5,975 bases of DNA from DASQDN01 sp035630195 (GTDB lineage Bacteria; Acidobacteriota; Terriglobia; Bryobacterales; Bryobacteraceae), in assembly GCA_035630195.1 (NCBI GenBank), contig DASQLD010000104.1, forward strand, positions 1-5,975, written 5' to 3'. Positions 4,188 through 5,975 of this stretch are shown here, in pieces. The notes beneath the pieces are model-generated. The model searched no databases and had not been told where the DNA came from. It was given only the letters and a program-made list of their open reading frames with translations. The position numbers and the translations under genes are program-made. The stretch's first letter is position 1. Each line of letters opens with the position of its first letter.

Positions 4188-5714
4188 ACTTTTTCCTTAT
4201 TCTCTGGCGCAGCGTTATCGAACGCTCCGAGAACCAACCGTCGAGCGATGGCGGTTCGCCACTCTCGTACGCGGCGTTGAAGGGTGCGGAGTTGATTGGC
4301 CGGAATGGCAGGATCGATTTGCTGAAGGCGTGCGAAGATCTGCTTGGCGTTGGCATCAGATTCGTCATTGAGCCACTGCTCGATCATCGGCCAGGTCTGC
4401 TCAAAGGGATCCACGCGAGTTCGCCACGGACGTGGCCCGGCGTTGGGCTTACGATGCGTTGGTCGCACTTCGCCAGCCTTCCAAGACGTTGAGAGGCTTG
4501 CCACGAACTTGCTCACTTCTTGCTCGGGCGGATCAACCTTCGCGTTGCCATTGGATACCTCCAACTGCGTGAGCCGATGTTGAATGACTCGGATCTCACT
4601 GAGAAGCTGCACCGGATCGAGAGTTGCGAATACAGCCCGCAGAGCCTCATCCTGGACTTCTGTCAACCCTTTGCTCGCCAGCAGACGCTCGTAAGGCGTG
4701 ACCGGCCGCTCGTACTTCTTGGTCACCTTCGATCCATGCCGCGTTTTCGATTTCAACTTGAAGCACGGCAAGAAGAAGTTCACATACAATCGCGCCTTTC
4801 GGTGGAGTTCATCGAGCACCGCCGCTGATGCTTCACCTTCCAGGCGTCCGTAGCCGACCAAGCGCCGAACAACGGAACCGTTCTTCTGCTCGATCCAAGC
4901 CTGATCGTTCTTCTTGTAGGCTCGAGATCGCGTCAGTTCGATGGCACGATCCGCGCAGAAGTTGACGAGCGTCTCGTTGATAAAGGCGCTGTCGTTGTCC
5001 ACATCCAGACCGAGCATCGCAAACGGAAGTCGCGCTCGCACTTCGTCGGCCTTCACGGTGATCAGCGTCTGTTCTCGAACGACCAACGCGGCCGCTTCCG
5101 TCCAGCCCGATGCAATGTCGGTCAAAACGAGGCTATGTACGTGGCTGCCCGCGACCGACTTGCCGCAGGTGCGCCACCATGTCCATCTCAAAGAATCCGG
5201 GCGGTGGGTCATTCCAATCGTTGAAGGTCCTCACCGCGATGCTCTTCCGCAGTGGCGTGTTCAGCGTGCCCCGCCGACGTCCCTGACGGCTCGCCTCGCG
5301 AGTTGGCGTCAGCAGTCGATCGATCGTGGATGGGCTCACCTTCAACACACGTTCACGGATTTCGGGAGCCAGCGCCAGATGGCCATGCCGCTCCATCGCT
5401 TCGATCAACGTCGGGATTGCCGGCTTCAGCCGTTTACCGCAGATCCGATCGGCCGCCTCCCACAAGATCGTCAACGCTTGAACGACTGCCTCGTCGTATA
5501 GACGCGACCGTGCTGGCTTCGATAGCGCCTCGGGCGCTTTCCTCCGCAAAGCACGAATCGCATGTTTGCGATGGAAACCCGTTACCTCAATGAACTCGTC
5601 AAGAATCATTTTCTTGTCGGCTCGACTGGCGGCCCGATACCGCTCCGCTATGGCCTGAATCAGTTCGCGTTTAGTTGCCAAACTCAGTTGCCTCCGTTTC
5701 TTGTTGCCCGTCAT
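4178..5714 (-). pseudogene. DDE integrase-core (rve) transposase, split by one +1 frameshift
   Basis: The N-terminal part starts at ATG 5714 (a TTG at 5726 is the alternative) and has a helix-turn-helix-like region at about residues 8-60 (LSLATKRELIQAIAERYRAA, VTGFHRKHAIRALRR). It reaches the first catalytic aspartate D178 in FFEMDMVAH, then goes out of frame. One extra C (GG at 5168-5169 on the + strand) separates CAC from TGC; skipping it restores VAH-CGKSVAGSHVHSLVLTDIA. The rest runs to TGA at 4180-4178, giving about 511 residues when joined. Later catalytic residues are present: D239 in GLDVDND and E275 in AWIEQKN, exactly 35 residues apart. The usual DNGSEF motif reads DNDSAF here, a further sign of decay or divergence. 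A programmed shift is possible but has no obvious stimulator. Confidence 0.8.
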
Positions 5715-5733
5715 TTGTAAAATCAACGGGTAA

Positions 5734-5746
5734 CATTCTCATGAGG
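5734..5746 (+). repeat. Candidate right terminal repeat of the second element
   Basis: CATTCTCATGAGG contains the palindrome CTCATGAG and resembles, in inverted orientation, the minus-strand sequence at 4187-4175. It lies about 20 nt upstream of the transposase start, where an end is expected. Confidence 0.3.
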
Positions 5747-5832
5747 CAACCACCGCGCGCGGGTAGCAAAAGTGATGAGTCAACGCGGTCGGTACTTCTA
5801 ATTGTCGCCAATCAAACTCTGAGCCTCATTAG

Positions 5833-5952
5833 GAATCTTCTTATTACCTCCCAGCTTTCCACGTCCGATTCAACAGATATATGGAAGAAGAGGGCATTCC
5901 CGTCCCGCCTGCGTTTTGGATCACCTACTCTTGCTGGGCATTAACCCTATGA
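5833..5952 (+). CDS. Short open frame, possible C-terminal fragment
   Basis: After an in-frame TAG at 5830-5832 the frame gives a protein-like 39 residues (YYLPAFHVRFNRYMEEE, then GIPVPPAFWITYSCWALTL) and stops with TGA at 5950-5952. ATG at 5881 would give 23 residues but has no ribosome binding site. Its stop overlaps the start of the next frame as ATGA, which is typical of coupled genes. It may be the tail of a gene cut by the second element or simply a short ORF. Family unknown. Confidence 0.28.
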   Translation, partial: ESSYYLPAFHVRFNRYMEEEGIPVPPAFWITYSCWALTL

Positions 5953-5975
5953 CAATGGATGCGCTAACGGATCAA
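5949..5975 (+). CDS. Possible start of a gene running off the right edge
   Basis: ATG at 5949 overlaps the preceding stop (ATGA) and reads MTMDALTDQ to the window end. Only nine residues are visible. No Shine-Dalgarno sequence is clear, which would fit translational coupling. Confidence 0.28.

Larger units (their letters stand above)
4175..5746 (-). mobile_element. Second insertion sequence with rve/DDE transposase, boundaries approximate
   Basis: A single transposase reading region fills the element. Imperfect inverted ends are suggested by CATTCTCATGAGG at 5734-5746 on the + strand and CATCTCCTGATGG on the minus strand at 4187-4175, about 10 of 13 positions alike with one gap. I could not identify a target-site duplication, so the outer limits are uncertain. 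The type resembles elements grouped as ISNCY or near IS481, an assignment from memory of transposase motifs only. Confidence 0.5.

Noticed and set aside
5169..5212. ATG 5212 as a genuine start for the C-terminal transposase half
   Set aside because: The first 15 residues are an out-of-frame reading of the catalytic strand; the true upstream coding is in the neighbouring frame.
4941..5501. 186-residue + strand ORF
   Set aside because: Antisense shadow of the DDE transposase.
5675..5944. 89-residue + strand ORF over the right end of the second element
   Set aside because: Begins antisense to the transposase start and crosses the likely element end; no ribosome binding site.

Overview
The window is an insertion-sequence-rich accessory stretch of a bacterial chromosome or plasmid with moderate GC content. 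The sequence does not fix the organism. Gene style and the two transposase types would suit a soil bacterium (Acidobacteriota is one guess), but I hold that loosely.

Layout. Positions 1-830 hold the end of an unrecognised + strand gene, two small genes that each look frameshifted, and a small charged minus-strand gene. Positions 833-1376 contain no convincing gene. Positions 1377-2067 hold a doubtful ORF and a small single-pass membrane protein with a good ribosome binding site. Positions 2131-2268 are the 3' remnant of a minus-strand reading frame that continues on the far side of the first insertion sequence. Positions 2271-4039 are a complete-looking IS110-family element on the minus strand. 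Positions about 4175-5746 are a second element with an rve/DDE integrase-core transposase broken by one extra base. The last 230 bases hold short open frames, including a possible ATGA-coupled gene pair at the edge.

The main result is the IS110 element. Its 432-aa DEDD/serine transposase is preceded by about 450 nt of non-coding DNA that reads as a bridge RNA. A donor-binding loop (3621-3692) holds two guides. One is identical to the right end over 10 nt, and the other is complementary to the left end plus the CT core over 7 nt. A target-binding loop (3862-3916) holds a right guide complementary over 8 nt to the CT core plus the right flank, and a left guide identical over 5 nt to the left flank. 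These matches fix the element at 2271-4039 with a CT core on each side. Joining the two ends in a circle would create a promoter, TTGACG-17 bp-TATAGT, pointing into the bridge RNA. Removing the element rejoins an open reading frame across the target.

The unusual part is that the target-binding module occurs twice. A second, about 75-nt homologous copy (3705-3780) keeps the hairpin and stem with a compensatory base-pair change, but its guide positions differ. The RNA therefore appears to have a 5' stem-loop, two target-type loops with different guides, and one donor loop. As far as I know, the described bridge RNAs have one target loop and one donor loop.
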